A DNA stretch of 64,000 nucleotides, taken from the NCBI GenBank assembly GCA_016841425.1, contig JAENZE010000002.1, forward strand, positions 62,001 through 126,000, in the 5' to 3' direction. Origin of the DNA: Syntrophomonas sp. (GTDB taxonomy: Bacteria > Bacillota > Syntrophomonadia > Syntrophomonadales > Syntrophomonadaceae). The notes below the pieces were generated by a model that saw nothing but the letters and a program-made list of their open reading frames with translations, did no database searches and was not told the origin of the DNA. Position numbers and translations under genes: made by a program. Positions 1 to 7,347 of this stretch are shown here, one piece after another (within the stretch, counting starts at the first letter, position 1; each line of letters opens with the position of its first letter).

Positions 1-723
1 TATCATGCATTTTTCCACGCTGAATACAATGAAGATATTGTTTTGTATCCAGATATGACTTCAAAAGAATTAATTGTTACCTGGGAATTCGTAGAAGACT
101 TAGATAGTAGAGGGACTAACTGTATTAATGAAAGAGAAAACTGGAATGCAGAAATTGCTTATAATTGGTTTGTTAATGAGTTCAAGCCGAAAGCATTAGG
201 CAATGAAAGATTTACGATCAGAAAAAATAAAATTAGAGAGACAATTACAAAGAATAATCGTTTTAAAACTAAATTTAACTTAAAAAATGAAAAGATAATC
301 ACGTTCCATGATTTAGTTGAAATGGTATCTCAGTTACAAATGCATTATCATATACATCCACACAATAAATATAGAGTTTATAAAGTGGATATGGAGGGAA
401 TATACAATTCAATAGCAATATGCTTAAAAAACTCCATGAATGCGGATTTATTTTATATATGTAGTAAAATGCATCTACATCAATGTAAGACGGTGGCTGA
501 ACTTAGTGAATCTATATTGGAGCTTGCTGCAAATATTGAAGATACTACTATAAATGGATTTGGTATAGATTTTTTATTAAGAGGATTACTAGCATCGCTT
601 GAAAGCGAAAAGATTAATTTATCATTTGAGGATATTAAATCTATAAGAAATAGCATTAATTATTTCGTGGAGGTTCATGATAGGGAAGTAATATTCGATA
701 AATATGCAATCGAATTCGAGTAA
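1..723 (+). CDS. unrecognised protein, 5'-truncated by window edge
   Basis: The frame is open from base 1 and ends at TAA 721-723. A TTG at 43 is possible but has no good ribosome site, so the gene most likely begins outside the window. At least 240 residues are visible. They are rich in Lys, Asn and Ile, with no signal peptide, membrane segment or motif I recognise. The sequence is clearly more AT-rich than the genes that follow, which fits recently acquired cargo. It is followed by a good terminator and stands apart from the downstream secreted proteins. No function is proposed. Confidence 0.6.
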   Translation, partial: YHAFFHAEYNEDIVLYPDMTSKELIVTWEFVEDLDSRGTNCINERENWNAEIAYNWFVNEFKPKALGNERFTIRKNKIRETITKNNRFKTKFNLKNEKIITFHDLVEMVSQLQMHYHIHPHNKYRVYKVDMEGIYNSIAICLKNSMNADLFYICSKMHLHQCKTVAELSESILELAANIEDTTINGFGIDFLLRGLLASLESEKINLSFEDIKSIRNSINYFVEVHDREVIFDKYAIEFE

Positions 724-830
724 GGTAACTTGAGGCTCTACCGTTTAAAAAAGATACTACTGAGTTTAAGTTTTACTCTCATCAGCAGTCACATTCCTCT
801 AATCCATATAATCACATATTAAAAAAGATC

Positions 831-852
831 GCCCTCATGGAGGGCTTTTTTA
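831..852 (+). terminator. rho-independent terminator
   Basis: A GCCCTC/GAGGGC hairpin with a short ATG loop is followed by a run of six to seven T. It closes the transcript of the truncated gene at the left edge. Confidence 0.85.
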
Positions 853-955
853 ATGGGTAATATATCCTATATTTAACATAAATATGGTAAAATTAAGGAA
901 AGGAGTGAATTCGTAATTATACTCAAAAATCATTAATTCAAGGAGGGAATTATTA

Positions 956-1789
956 ATGAACGATAGAAAGTCTAAATTTTTAACCCTTATGTTATTGCTG
1001 AATTTCGTACTGGTGCTGCCGGGCATTTCAATAGCTACTCCCGACGTAACCGTGAAGATTGATGGGACAGCAGTAGCATTCCCCGACCAGAAGCCGTATA
1101 TCGACAGCAATAACCGTACTCTGGTACCTATGAGGGCACCGATGGAAGCCCTGGGGGCTACCGTTGATTGGGATAACGCTACAAGACAGGCAATCTTTGA
1201 GAAAGACGGAACCACCGTAGTATTCACTATCGGCAGTAGAAGCTACACCATTAACGGAGTAAACAAGACTATGGACACCCAGGCGGTAATCACCGGAGAT
1301 AGAACTTGTATCCCGATCCGGTACGCAGCTGAAGCGATAGGCGCAACTGTAGGTTGGGATGGGACTACCAGAACTGTACAGATTTCGACCAAGGCCAGTG
1401 TGGTAGGTAATACTCTGAGTGCCGAGAAGGTAGCCGAATTAAAGGCCATACCGTATGATAAGACTCCCGATGCAGAAATGGGAGATCCCAAGATAACTAC
1501 CTCATTAAATTGTTCCGATACCTATCAGGGTTTAATTGACCATATGGTACTGAAGCCTAACCAGAAATTCATCACCAGTAGGGAACTGCTGTACATGAGT
1601 AGCGGATCACCGGGTGGAACAGGTAATTTCCGTCTAAGAGGGGTTGTTCAGGAAACTAATGCCGATGGGAGTATTACCGAATATGATGCTGTAGCCAGTG
1701 CTTTTTACGGAGGAAGCTCAATGTATGATGGAATAGTATGGCATGAGGTAGCAGTCATTGAACTAGGGACCTGGAAAGTGCTTAACTAA
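956..1789 (+). CDS. secreted protein with copper-amine-oxidase-N-like stalk domain
   Basis: This 277-residue exported protein starts at ATG 956 behind a perfect AGGAGGG site (941-947). Residues 1-27 form a signal peptide: charged N-terminus, Leu-rich core and a likely cut after SIA. Residues about 30-145 carry two copies of the Firmicute stalk domain first annotated as copper amine oxidase N-terminal domain, visible as RTLVPMRAPMEALGATVDW and then CIPIRYAAEAIGATVGWDG. Such domains are cell-surface modules, often wall-associated. The C-terminal 100 residues are not recognised. An extended -10-like TATGGTAAAAT lies near 885-895. Its position just before the pilus cluster suggests a surface role for the element; that is inference. 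Confidence 0.75.
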   Translation: MNDRKSKFLTLMLLLNFVLVLPGISIATPDVTVKIDGTAVAFPDQKPYIDSNNRTLVPMRAPMEALGATVDWDNATRQAIFEKDGTTVVFTIGSRSYTINGVNKTMDTQAVITGDRTCIPIRYAAEAIGATVGWDGTTRTVQISTKASVVGNTLSAEKVAELKAIPYDKTPDAEMGDPKITTSLNCSDTYQGLIDHMVLKPNQKFITSRELLYMSSGSPGGTGNFRLRGVVQETNADGSITEYDAVASAFYGGSSMYDGIVWHEVAVIELGTWKVLN

Positions 1790-1806
1790 GTATTACTGAA
1801 CAGCTG

Positions 1807-1837
1807 AAAGGGGGCGTAAAGCCTCCTTTATATTTTT
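1807..1837 (+). terminator. possible weak terminator
   Basis: A purine-rich AAAGGGGG pairs with downstream CCTCCTTT across a seven-base loop and is followed by a T-rich stretch. It sits between two secreted-protein genes and may end the first one. Confidence 0.45.
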
Positions 1838-1864
1838 ATGGAAAAATTTAAGGAGGATGAAATA

Positions 1865-3289
1865 ATGCGAAAAATAATTATCTTTTTTGTTACCCTGGCT
1901 ATACTGGCGTGCATGGTTCAGCCAGCATTCGCACTCCAGCCTATATTTGAAACATTATCTGAACTAGATATTGTTGATTTAAACAGGACTGATCAATGGG
2001 ACAAAATGAGAGCAGTAGTTGATGAAGACACTGGCAAATTTAACCGAGTTGAATACTACGTCAAATCCACCGGAGCCAGCAGCGGTATAAGGTATCGGAC
2101 CAAGCAAATAACTTTTAGTGTTGGGGACTATGGCCCAGCTATTTTCGGCGCCAATGAGTTTCGTTCGCGGGTACCCGGCCCGGGCGAAACCATATACGAC
2201 AAGATAATCCTGGACAGAGATTTCTTTCGGGCATTAATCGGGAGCACATTCCCCAATGGACCCGCATTAGTGGCTGAAGCATTAGATACCGAAAGCTATC
2301 TTAATGTTGGGGCTGTGATCGAGATATACAATGCCAACACCGGGCAAGTCCTGGCAAAGATAAACTCACCGGAAGAATGTCAGAGCAAGGCTGGTGCGAT
2401 AGGTTTTGGTGCAGGCGATATAGCGGATATGAAAACCAGATGGCAGAAGGTGTTTTTAAGGGATGCACCAGCAGCTGATATTATCGCTACCGAACCGCAT
2501 GAAACGAAAGATGCCTGGACAAGTGAAAGTCACTTTAACCCGGGTAAAACACTATCTCAAAGATACAATAATGGTGATACCGTAGATTTAAAATTCATTT
2601 TTCACAACGAAGCAAAAGACATAGCCTATGGCGATACCAATTATATAATTACCCATTGGGGAACAGGAATCCAGGGTGCCTTTGAAAATCAAACCATGCC
2701 AGCCGTAAAAAAAGGCGCAGCCACAGAGGAACTATCGTATAGCTATACCATAGACCTGGATAAAGTACCAGACTCAGCCAAAATAGCTGGGTGTATAAGG
2801 TTAGTCATAATCGGTGATCCGGATAAGAAGGTAGCCAACTCTGATTCCAAGAAAAACTATATGACAGTTAACATCCCGATTAATGGGATAGATATAGGTT
2901 TGAGGGCAGGAAAAGACTATACAATCAGTATAAAAGCAGGGGAAACCGCGACTATTGATTTTTACGCAAGTATTGATCATGTATGGCACAAAGTAGGCAT
3001 AATAAGCGAGCCTGTGCAAGTGGATGTAAATATTAATTCGCCAGGAGGTAATGTGAGTGAGCGTATTACAATAGTACCGTTCACAGGTGGCAAAGTATAT
3101 CAACTGCCATATACAACTGGAACCGCAGGAAAATATACTATCACCGCATCAGCTTATCCAGTAGGGATATGGGATATAGACCCAAGCAATAATACTGATA
3201 GTTGCACGATAACCGTAATAGTCGGTCCAGCAGATGAACCGTACAAAGGTAATACAGATAAAGAAACCAGAGTCAATTTGGTTGGATAA
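1865..3289 (+). CDS. secreted protein of unknown function with Ig-like C-terminal region
   Basis: The start is ATG 1865, preceded by AGGAGGATGA at 1851; an in-frame ATG at 1838 lies upstream of that ribosome site and would spoil the signal peptide. The mature product begins after an Ala-rich cut site (PAFA, about residue 23). The 474 residues look like beta-rich extracellular domains, and the last 100 resemble an adhesion-type Ig/CARDB fold (YTISIKAGETATIDFY, then GKYTITASAYP). There is no membrane anchor or LPXTG signal. With the upstream stalk protein it forms a pair of exported proteins ahead of the pilus genes, perhaps pilus-associated or adhesive. I do not recognise the N-terminal 250 residues. 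Confidence 0.6.
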   Translation: MRKIIIFFVTLAILACMVQPAFALQPIFETLSELDIVDLNRTDQWDKMRAVVDEDTGKFNRVEYYVKSTGASSGIRYRTKQITFSVGDYGPAIFGANEFRSRVPGPGETIYDKIILDRDFFRALIGSTFPNGPALVAEALDTESYLNVGAVIEIYNANTGQVLAKINSPEECQSKAGAIGFGAGDIADMKTRWQKVFLRDAPAADIIATEPHETKDAWTSESHFNPGKTLSQRYNNGDTVDLKFIFHNEAKDIAYGDTNYIITHWGTGIQGAFENQTMPAVKKGAATEELSYSYTIDLDKVPDSAKIAGCIRLVIIGDPDKKVANSDSKKNYMTVNIPINGIDIGLRAGKDYTISIKAGETATIDFYASIDHVWHKVGIISEPVQVDVNINSPGGNVSERITIVPFTGGKVYQLPYTTGTAGKYTITASAYPVGIWDIDPSNNTDSCTITVIVGPADEPYKGNTDKETRVNLVG

Positions 3290-3371
3290 AGTGAAGATAT
3301 GGTAAAATAAGGTTTGGAGTTGCCGTTTGGCGGTTTGGTCCCTCTTTCTCTCAGGAAAGGGGGTGATGCCT

Positions 3372-3449
3372 ATGGTTTCATGGCTTGAACTCTTCAGTTT
3401 TTGCCTGTTGATCGTAGGGATTATTTCCTTATGTTCGAAACATAAATGA
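3372..3449 (+). CDS. small hydrophobic type I toxin-like peptide (TxpA/Bsr, holin-like toxin family)
   Basis: A 25-residue peptide begins at ATG 3372 behind an exceptionally strong site (GGAAAGGGGGTGATGCC). It has one hydrophobic segment (FSFCLLIVGIISLC) and a basic tail (SKHK). Size, charge pattern, ribosome site and a closely following terminator match the TxpA/BsrG/BsrE-like toxins of Firmicutes, which insert in the membrane and are silenced by an overlapping antisense RNA. A TAAAAT with an upstream TG (about 3303-3308) could be the promoter. The B. subtilis skin element also carries txpA/ratA. The family call rests on architecture, since the peptide is too short for a firm homology claim. 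Confidence 0.55.
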   Translation: MVSWLELFSFCLLIVGIISLCSKHK

Positions 3450-3522
3450 AACAAACCGCCTTTTGAATAAGGCGGTTTAACAGTTCTAGGACCTACCGCC
3501 GATGCAAAAGCGGCAACTCCTT
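3450..3522 (-). ncRNA. candidate antisense antitoxin RNA
   Basis: Read on the minus strand, TTGACG is followed after 17 bases by TACCAT with an extended TG. This would start an RNA near 3522 that runs towards the 3' end of the toxin message. A strong inverted repeat (AAACCGCC / GGCGGTTT, 3453-3478) can terminate either strand. The 5' part of the antisense (GAGTTGCCG ... GCGGT.GGTCCT) is an inverted copy of the toxin leader at 3318-3347. This is the convergent layout of txpA/ratA-like pairs. The RNA itself is inferred. Confidence 0.45.
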
Positions 3523-3569
3523 TATGATTATATGGTAGCATTATAAAAAATATACGTCAATAAGCGTCA

Positions 3570-3605
3570 AGCCCCTGAGAGTATTTACTTTTAGGGGCTT
3601 TTTTG
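3570..3605 (+). terminator. rho-independent terminator
   Basis: AGCCCCT and AGGGGCT arms flank an AT-rich loop and are followed by seven T. It insulates the toxin locus from the pilus cluster, whose first ribosome site begins right after it. Confidence 0.8.
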
Positions 3606-3618
3606 TGAGGTGATTTTA

Positions 3619-4035
3619 TTGAAAAACGAAAAAGGACAGGTGTTAATCGAATTTGTTTTGTGCTTGATTATTCTGGCTTCATTTATATTTGGAATAATCG
3701 GAGTCACGACATGGGGAGTTGCCAGCCATTTTGCTCAAGAGGTGGCACATGAATCAGCCCGAAAGTATGCGGTTACTTACGATAAGTCGGAAGCAGAGAA
3801 GTTAGGCGAAACCTATTTAAAAAGATGGGCCTATATTTTTATTGATACTTCTCAAGTTGACGTAACCGTAAAAGCTCAAGGGACAAAAGCGGTATCAAGT
3901 GTAACAGTAAGACCAAAAGAATCTATGCAAATACTATTTGTGTTTACTATGCCGGAAATCAATAAAACATCGGAGGCAACCTTCGAGCATTATATTCGGA
4001 ATCCCAATGATTATGAAGGGGGTGTTGGAATTTAA
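3619..4035 (+). CDS. TadE-like pseudopilin, cluster 1
   Basis: The likely start is TTG 3619, six bases after GAGGTGA; an upstream GTG (3610) sits inside that site. The 138-residue product has a short basic N-terminus and then GQVLIEFVLCLIILASFIFG, a type IV pilin-like segment with the Glu five residues after the presumed Gly cut site. TadE-like proteins are minor pseudopilins of Tad/Flp pili, processed by the CpaA-type peptidase and placed in the inner membrane with a periplasmic or extracellular C-terminal domain. It opens cluster 1 and overlaps the next gene, so the two are probably translationally coupled. Confidence 0.7.
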   Translation: MKNEKGQVLIEFVLCLIILASFIFGIIGVTTWGVASHFAQEVAHESARKYAVTYDKSEAEKLGETYLKRWAYIFIDTSQVDVTVKAQGTKAVSSVTVRPKESMQILFVFTMPEINKTSEATFEHYIRNPNDYEGGVGI

Positions 4036-4438
4036 CAAGTTATTACGGTCAGAAAAAGGCTCCATAATGGTCGAAACGGTAGCTACTTGCTTAATACTGA
4101 CAATTATTATGTTGGGGTGTTTTGAAACCTTCAGTTTAATTAATAGCAAGCTGAAAATTCAAAGGATTGCCAGAGAAGGCGCCCGTGAAGCGGCTATAAA
4201 CTATAACGGAAATGGGCTTAATTTAGCCAAGGTCAAAGCAAGGGATATTGCTAATCAGTATCTTCCTAACACAAACCCCGATATTACCGTATATATTAAT
4301 AAGGTCAACGGGGAGGATGCAAACGTAGTATGCAGTGTATCCCTGGATTACAAATACGTGCAATATTTCAGAAAAGAAGGGATAGGAGGTAAGAAAATAA
4401 ATGCAACAGCGATATACCCGTGGGAAGACCAGACTTAA
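4022..4438 (+). CDS. second TadE/TadF-like pseudopilin, cluster 1
   Basis: GTG 4022 or TTG 4025 follows GAAGGGGG, overlapping the end of the previous gene. The product (about 138 residues) carries the pilin-like segment KGSIMVETVATCLILTIIML near residue 12, with Glu at the expected position, then an extracellular domain of about 100 residues containing IAREGAREAAI, a stretch typical of TadE/TadF proteins. It overlaps the downstream TadG-like gene by 38 bases. Together the three genes form the pseudopilin set of cluster 1. Confidence 0.65.
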   Translation: MLEFNKLLRSEKGSIMVETVATCLILTIIMLGCFETFSLINSKLKIQRIAREGAREAAINYNGNGLNLAKVKARDIANQYLPNTNPDITVYINKVNGEDANVVCSVSLDYKYVQYFRKEGIGGKKINATAIYPWEDQT

Positions 4439-5588
4439 AAACGAAGATGGTACTGTATTAGTAATAGCTGTATTTCTGGTAATGCTATTCGCAATCCTGT
4501 TTGCTGGTATGGTGCAGTTAGGGATATATTTATTAGCCCGTGACCAGCTCCAGACAGCCACAGATGCAGCGGCCCTAGCCGGGGCAAGTAGCGGAGCTGA
4601 AAGATATGTAACTATCAAAGTAGTAACCGATAAAGGGTCCAGGAGGGTTTGTCATACGGATTGCGATACAAGTGGTAATTGTAATACTGACTGTGGGTGT
4701 ACAAACTGTGGCCAAGCCGAATATACAGTTTCCGGATCTGAAAAAATGCTATTAGACGAAGAGGGATGGAAAGATTATTGCGTGCCTACATGTAGTGGTT
4801 GTGGGGGCGACAAAGGAGAATGCTGGTATGAATTAGAAGATAGAAATATGACATATGAAATTCAAAGTATGCAGGCAGGAATGTCGGATAACACCCTGGC
4901 TAAAGTTGAAGCCGATTTAATCGCTACAACCGTGTCTGTTATAGCAGAAACCGCAACTAATTACGCAGATGTCATTCATAATATGCTAGATGATTTATCT
5001 TTAACCCAAATATATAATTTATTGAAATCTGAGGATAAATTCCTACGAGCATGGCAGAGTGCTGAAGGATATTCGCCATATTGCCAATATGAATGCCCAT
5101 CTGGAAACTGTGATGAATGTTTCCGATGGAGCACAATTGGCAAAGAAGTTTTTGATATTGCAAAAACACATAAAGACATGGTAAATGACAGCATAAAAGC
5201 TATCAGTAGTATGCGTAATAGTCAAGGAGTTCCTGAGATAGACAAAAAATACACCGAGGCTGCTGGAAAATTTTTTGAAGCAAACCTGCCCAAAAACGCC
5301 AGTGATGCGGGAATACAGAAAATAACTGTATATAGCTATAATCCAAAATATAATTCACAAAATCAAAGCCCTTATTATCCTTCGGTAGTTGTATATGCAA
5401 CCGCAAAGATAAAAACTTTATTCCCGAGTTTATTCCCCAATGATCTGCAAACAACCGTCTGTGCATCGGGCGCAACATCATTCAGGGACTCTGCCGACCA
5501 GACAAAGAACGGTAATAAATTCTACGATGCCTTAACTGGCGGCAAATGGTATAAAGTGCCTGAAGATGGCTGTTGGGTGGATTGGTAA
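4401..5588 (+). CDS. TadG-like pilus protein with cysteine-rich insertion
   Basis: ATG 4401 follows AGGAGGT. The 395-residue protein has the N-terminal Tad transmembrane segment (VLVIAVFLVMLFAILFAGM, residues about 20-40) and then ARDQLQTATDAAALAGASS, the hallmark helix of TadG-type proteins. Residues about 83-146 hold ten cysteines in CxxxC, CxC and CxxC spacings, and a further four lie in a CxxxCxxxxCxxC patch around residue 230. That is unusual for TadG. Tad minor pilins face the outside, so these cysteines probably form disulfides. A VKOR/thioredoxin-like gene lies in the same cluster (8630-9385) and could oxidise them. Confidence 0.75.
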   Translation: MQQRYTRGKTRLKNEDGTVLVIAVFLVMLFAILFAGMVQLGIYLLARDQLQTATDAAALAGASSGAERYVTIKVVTDKGSRRVCHTDCDTSGNCNTDCGCTNCGQAEYTVSGSEKMLLDEEGWKDYCVPTCSGCGGDKGECWYELEDRNMTYEIQSMQAGMSDNTLAKVEADLIATTVSVIAETATNYADVIHNMLDDLSLTQIYNLLKSEDKFLRAWQSAEGYSPYCQYECPSGNCDECFRWSTIGKEVFDIAKTHKDMVNDSIKAISSMRNSQGVPEIDKKYTEAAGKFFEANLPKNASDAGIQKITVYSYNPKYNSQNQSPYYPSVVVYATAKIKTLFPSLFPNDLQTTVCASGATSFRDSADQTKNGNKFYDALTGGKWYKVPEDGCWVDW

Positions 5589-5589
5589 G

Positions 5590-5817
5590 ATGTTAGATGC
5601 AGAAAGAATTAACGGGTATTGTAATCTCAACGTTAGCCAAGCTGAAGTTTTCAGGGCGTTTTGGTACAACTTTCGAAATGGTTGGGAACCAGCTATTATT
5701 GTCCCTTGCAGGGTGAGTTATGTTCAAGACGAAGATTATCCCTATATAAGAGTTGATTTCACGATTAATGGTAGAAAGTCCTGGCTGCATGTATTGGGTT
5801 CAGAAACATGGTATTGA
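5590..5817 (+). CDS. small protein of unknown function
   Basis: A 75-residue product if started at ATG 5590, or 83 if started at ATG 5566 inside the end of the TadG-like gene; neither start has a convincing ribosome site. It is rich in aromatics (VFRAFWYNFRNGW), has no signal peptide and resembles nothing I know. The last gene before the terminator at 5843, it closes the first transcription unit of cluster 1. It contains one copy of the recurring octamer TGCAGGGT at 5707. Confidence 0.45.
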   Translation: MLDAERINGYCNLNVSQAEVFRAFWYNFRNGWEPAIIVPCRVSYVQDEDYPYIRVDFTINGRKSWLHVLGSETWY

Positions 5818-5842
5818 CAGCGGTATTCTTTAACTCATTGTA

Positions 5843-5868
5843 AGGCCCTCGCAAGAGGGTCTTTTTCT
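5843..5868 (+). terminator. rho-independent terminator
   Basis: A CCCTC-GCAA-GAGGG hairpin is followed by CTTTTTC. It ends the pseudopilin unit of cluster 1. Confidence 0.8.
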
Positions 5869-5890
5869 ATGGGCATTTTTGTTAAATATC

Positions 5891-5904
5891 ACTGTAAAAA
5901 CAGT
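5891..5904. promoter_or_regulatory. 14-bp palindrome, possible operator
   Basis: ACTGT-AAAA-ACAGT lies about 65 bases upstream of the TadC-like gene and just after a terminator, where a promoter for that gene should be. Symmetry and position suggest a protein site; no regulator is identified. Confidence 0.3.
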
Positions 5905-5966
5905 TATTTCGGACAAAAGAAAGGTGGTGCCATATCTAAAAAATCTAAAAGAAAGGAGACGGTTTT

Positions 5967-6758
5967 TTGAATACCTTAGCTTTAGCATCCGGGCTAATCG
6001 GAGTAGCAGTTGCTTTGCCAGTAGCAACAAGAAACATCCCGCAGTTAGACAAAAAGGAAGTATTTACCCGAACCGGCGTTCGACTATTAAGTGAAGAAGA
6101 TAAAAGCCTTCTTAGTCTGCAAATTAGCCGGGCAGGGTTGGATATCCAACCAGAATACTTCATGGGTTTAAAAGCAGGATTAACCAGCTTATATCTAGTC
6201 ACGGTAGTAGCATTATCGCTTATATCATCCTGGGTCTTAGTTTCAGCAGTATTGGCCCCAGCTATATACTTCCTGCCGGGGATTTGGTTAAAAGGCAAAA
6301 TACAGGCCCGAAAAACGGAGCTCAAAAAAAGACTCGATGATTTTGCTATGTATTTGTCTACAGCCTTAAACTCAGTACCAGACCTTGTGGACGCCTTAAA
6401 TGAAGCCGGCAAAGCTACCGGGGGAATATACGAGGAAGAAATCAATACTGTTCTTAAAGAAAATTCTTCGGGCAAGAATCTCATGGACGCCTTGGTGGAT
6501 ATGTCTATACGGACCGATATTGACGAATTAAATTCCTTAATATCCTCTATCAGCCAAATATATGTTCATGGAGCCAAAGCATCGGATAAGATGCAGGAGT
6601 TCGCTGATAAAATCCGGGAAGGCAAACGGTTTGACATTATGGATCAAGCTGGCAAGGTACAAATCAAGTTAATACTGGTTGTTTTGCTGTTTATATTGGT
6701 ACCAATATTGATGGTTATTGGTTATCCAGCTGCATACTCACTAATGCAAATCATGTAA
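5967..6758 (+). CDS. TadC-like inner-membrane platform protein, cluster 1
   Basis: TTG 5967 is spaced eight bases from AAAGGAG. The 263-residue protein has an N-terminal hydrophobic segment, a middle pair (about residues 70-105) and a C-terminal pair with LILVVLLFILVPILMVI, enclosing a cytoplasmic T2SSF-type domain (MYLSTALNSVPDLVDALNEA). This is the GspF/TadB/TadC platform family, which sits under the pilus and couples to the CpaF ATPase. Its TadB partner is probably at 12123-12950. The pair is split here, by about 5.4 kb that includes the IscB element. Confidence 0.75.
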   Translation: MNTLALASGLIGVAVALPVATRNIPQLDKKEVFTRTGVRLLSEEDKSLLSLQISRAGLDIQPEYFMGLKAGLTSLYLVTVVALSLISSWVLVSAVLAPAIYFLPGIWLKGKIQARKTELKKRLDDFAMYLSTALNSVPDLVDALNEAGKATGGIYEEEINTVLKENSSGKNLMDALVDMSIRTDIDELNSLISSISQIYVHGAKASDKMQEFADKIREGKRFDIMDQAGKVQIKLILVVLLFILVPILMVIGYPAAYSLMQIM

Positions 6759-6780
6759 AAAAATAAGGAGGAAAATTATT

Positions 6781-6975
6781 ATGATAAAAAATTTCAAAGC
6801 GTTTTTGAAGGACGAAAATGGACAGGGTATGGCTGAATACGGGCTTATAATCGCATTGATTGCTGTTGTATGTATTGCGGCCATGATATTCCTGGGCGGG
6901 TCGATCTCCGATAAATTCCAGTTAGTCGGCGAGGAAATTGATAGCGCCTCTCCTGGTGATGCCGGTGGTTTTTAA
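6781..6975 (+). CDS. flp: Flp major pilin, cluster 1
   Basis: This 64-residue pilin follows AAGGAGG. It has the classic Flp signature: a basic leader, ENG then QGMAEYGLIIALIAVV, with Glu and Tyr at positions 5 and 6 after the presumed Gly cut. Flp pilins are the main subunits of Tad pili and are cut by a CpaA/TadV-type peptidase (here probably 15730-16239). The mature chain would be about 50 residues, normal for the family. The acidic tail ends in SPGDAGGF. A hairpin 80 bases downstream probably ends the message. Confidence 0.9.
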   Translation: MIKNFKAFLKDENGQGMAEYGLIIALIAVVCIAAMIFLGGSISDKFQLVGEEIDSASPGDAGGF

Positions 6976-7052
6976 CTAAGTTCTGAAAGAAGTCCACCAT
7001 CTTCAACGCCACAGGGCGTAAGTGGGTGATTGGTCACCAATTGCTGCTAATG

Positions 7053-7082
7053 GCGAAAAGAAGGTTTTTAGCCTTCTTTTCG
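7053..7082 (+). terminator. strong hairpin after the Flp pilin gene
   Basis: GCGAAAAGAAGG and CCTTCTTTTCGC form a 12-bp stem with a short T/A loop. The U-rich end lies within the 3' arm, so it may work as a terminator or as a 3' end that stabilises the pilin message. Confidence 0.6.
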
Positions 7083-7111
7083 CTTACAAAACAAACAAAG
7101 GAGGTCAATAA

Positions 7112-7347
7112 CCCCCGCTTAAATGCTACCGCATTTTGAAGTGGGGGCTTGTAAAAGCCCTGATTGACTAGCCTAAGTGTTACACTACGTTACCCGCAAA
7201 TATATAGGCACCCTGGGATGCGAGTCCAAGTTCCAGGCTCTGCGGTCAGTGATTAAACAATTCTGAGGGGTAGGAACAGTGTTGCTGGCAAAAAACTGCG
7301 GGATAACATTGGCGATGGACAACTAACTCTGAAAGGAGGTAGGCTCG
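7112..7347 (+). ncRNA. IscB omega RNA (HEARO-type)
   Basis: This 236-base non-coding stretch directly precedes iscB, the standard place of its guide RNA. It starts with the left-end hairpin and contains GGCACCCTGGGAT ... AGTCC ... CTGCGG, then a GGGGTAGGAACA segment near the 3' end. I recall comparable conserved blocks from known IscB omega RNAs (the HEARO family). The guide would be the bases just 5' of the element (about 7085-7106, in the leader of the interrupted Tad gene). The exact RNA ends cannot be read by eye. Confidence 0.75.

Noticed and set aside
850-1227. Minus-strand open frames opposite the secreted and pilus genes
   Set aside because: They mirror well-supported plus-strand genes, lack ribosome sites and show no domain patterns.
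5925-5970. Twelve-residue leader peptide starting at ATA behind AAAGGTGGTGCC
   Set aside because: Start codon is very rare and the peptide is too short to judge; the stretch is more simply the leader of the TadC-like gene.
7053-7082. Left end of the IscB element
   Set aside because: This hairpin has a different sequence from the terminal hairpins and fits a trailer of the Flp pilin message.
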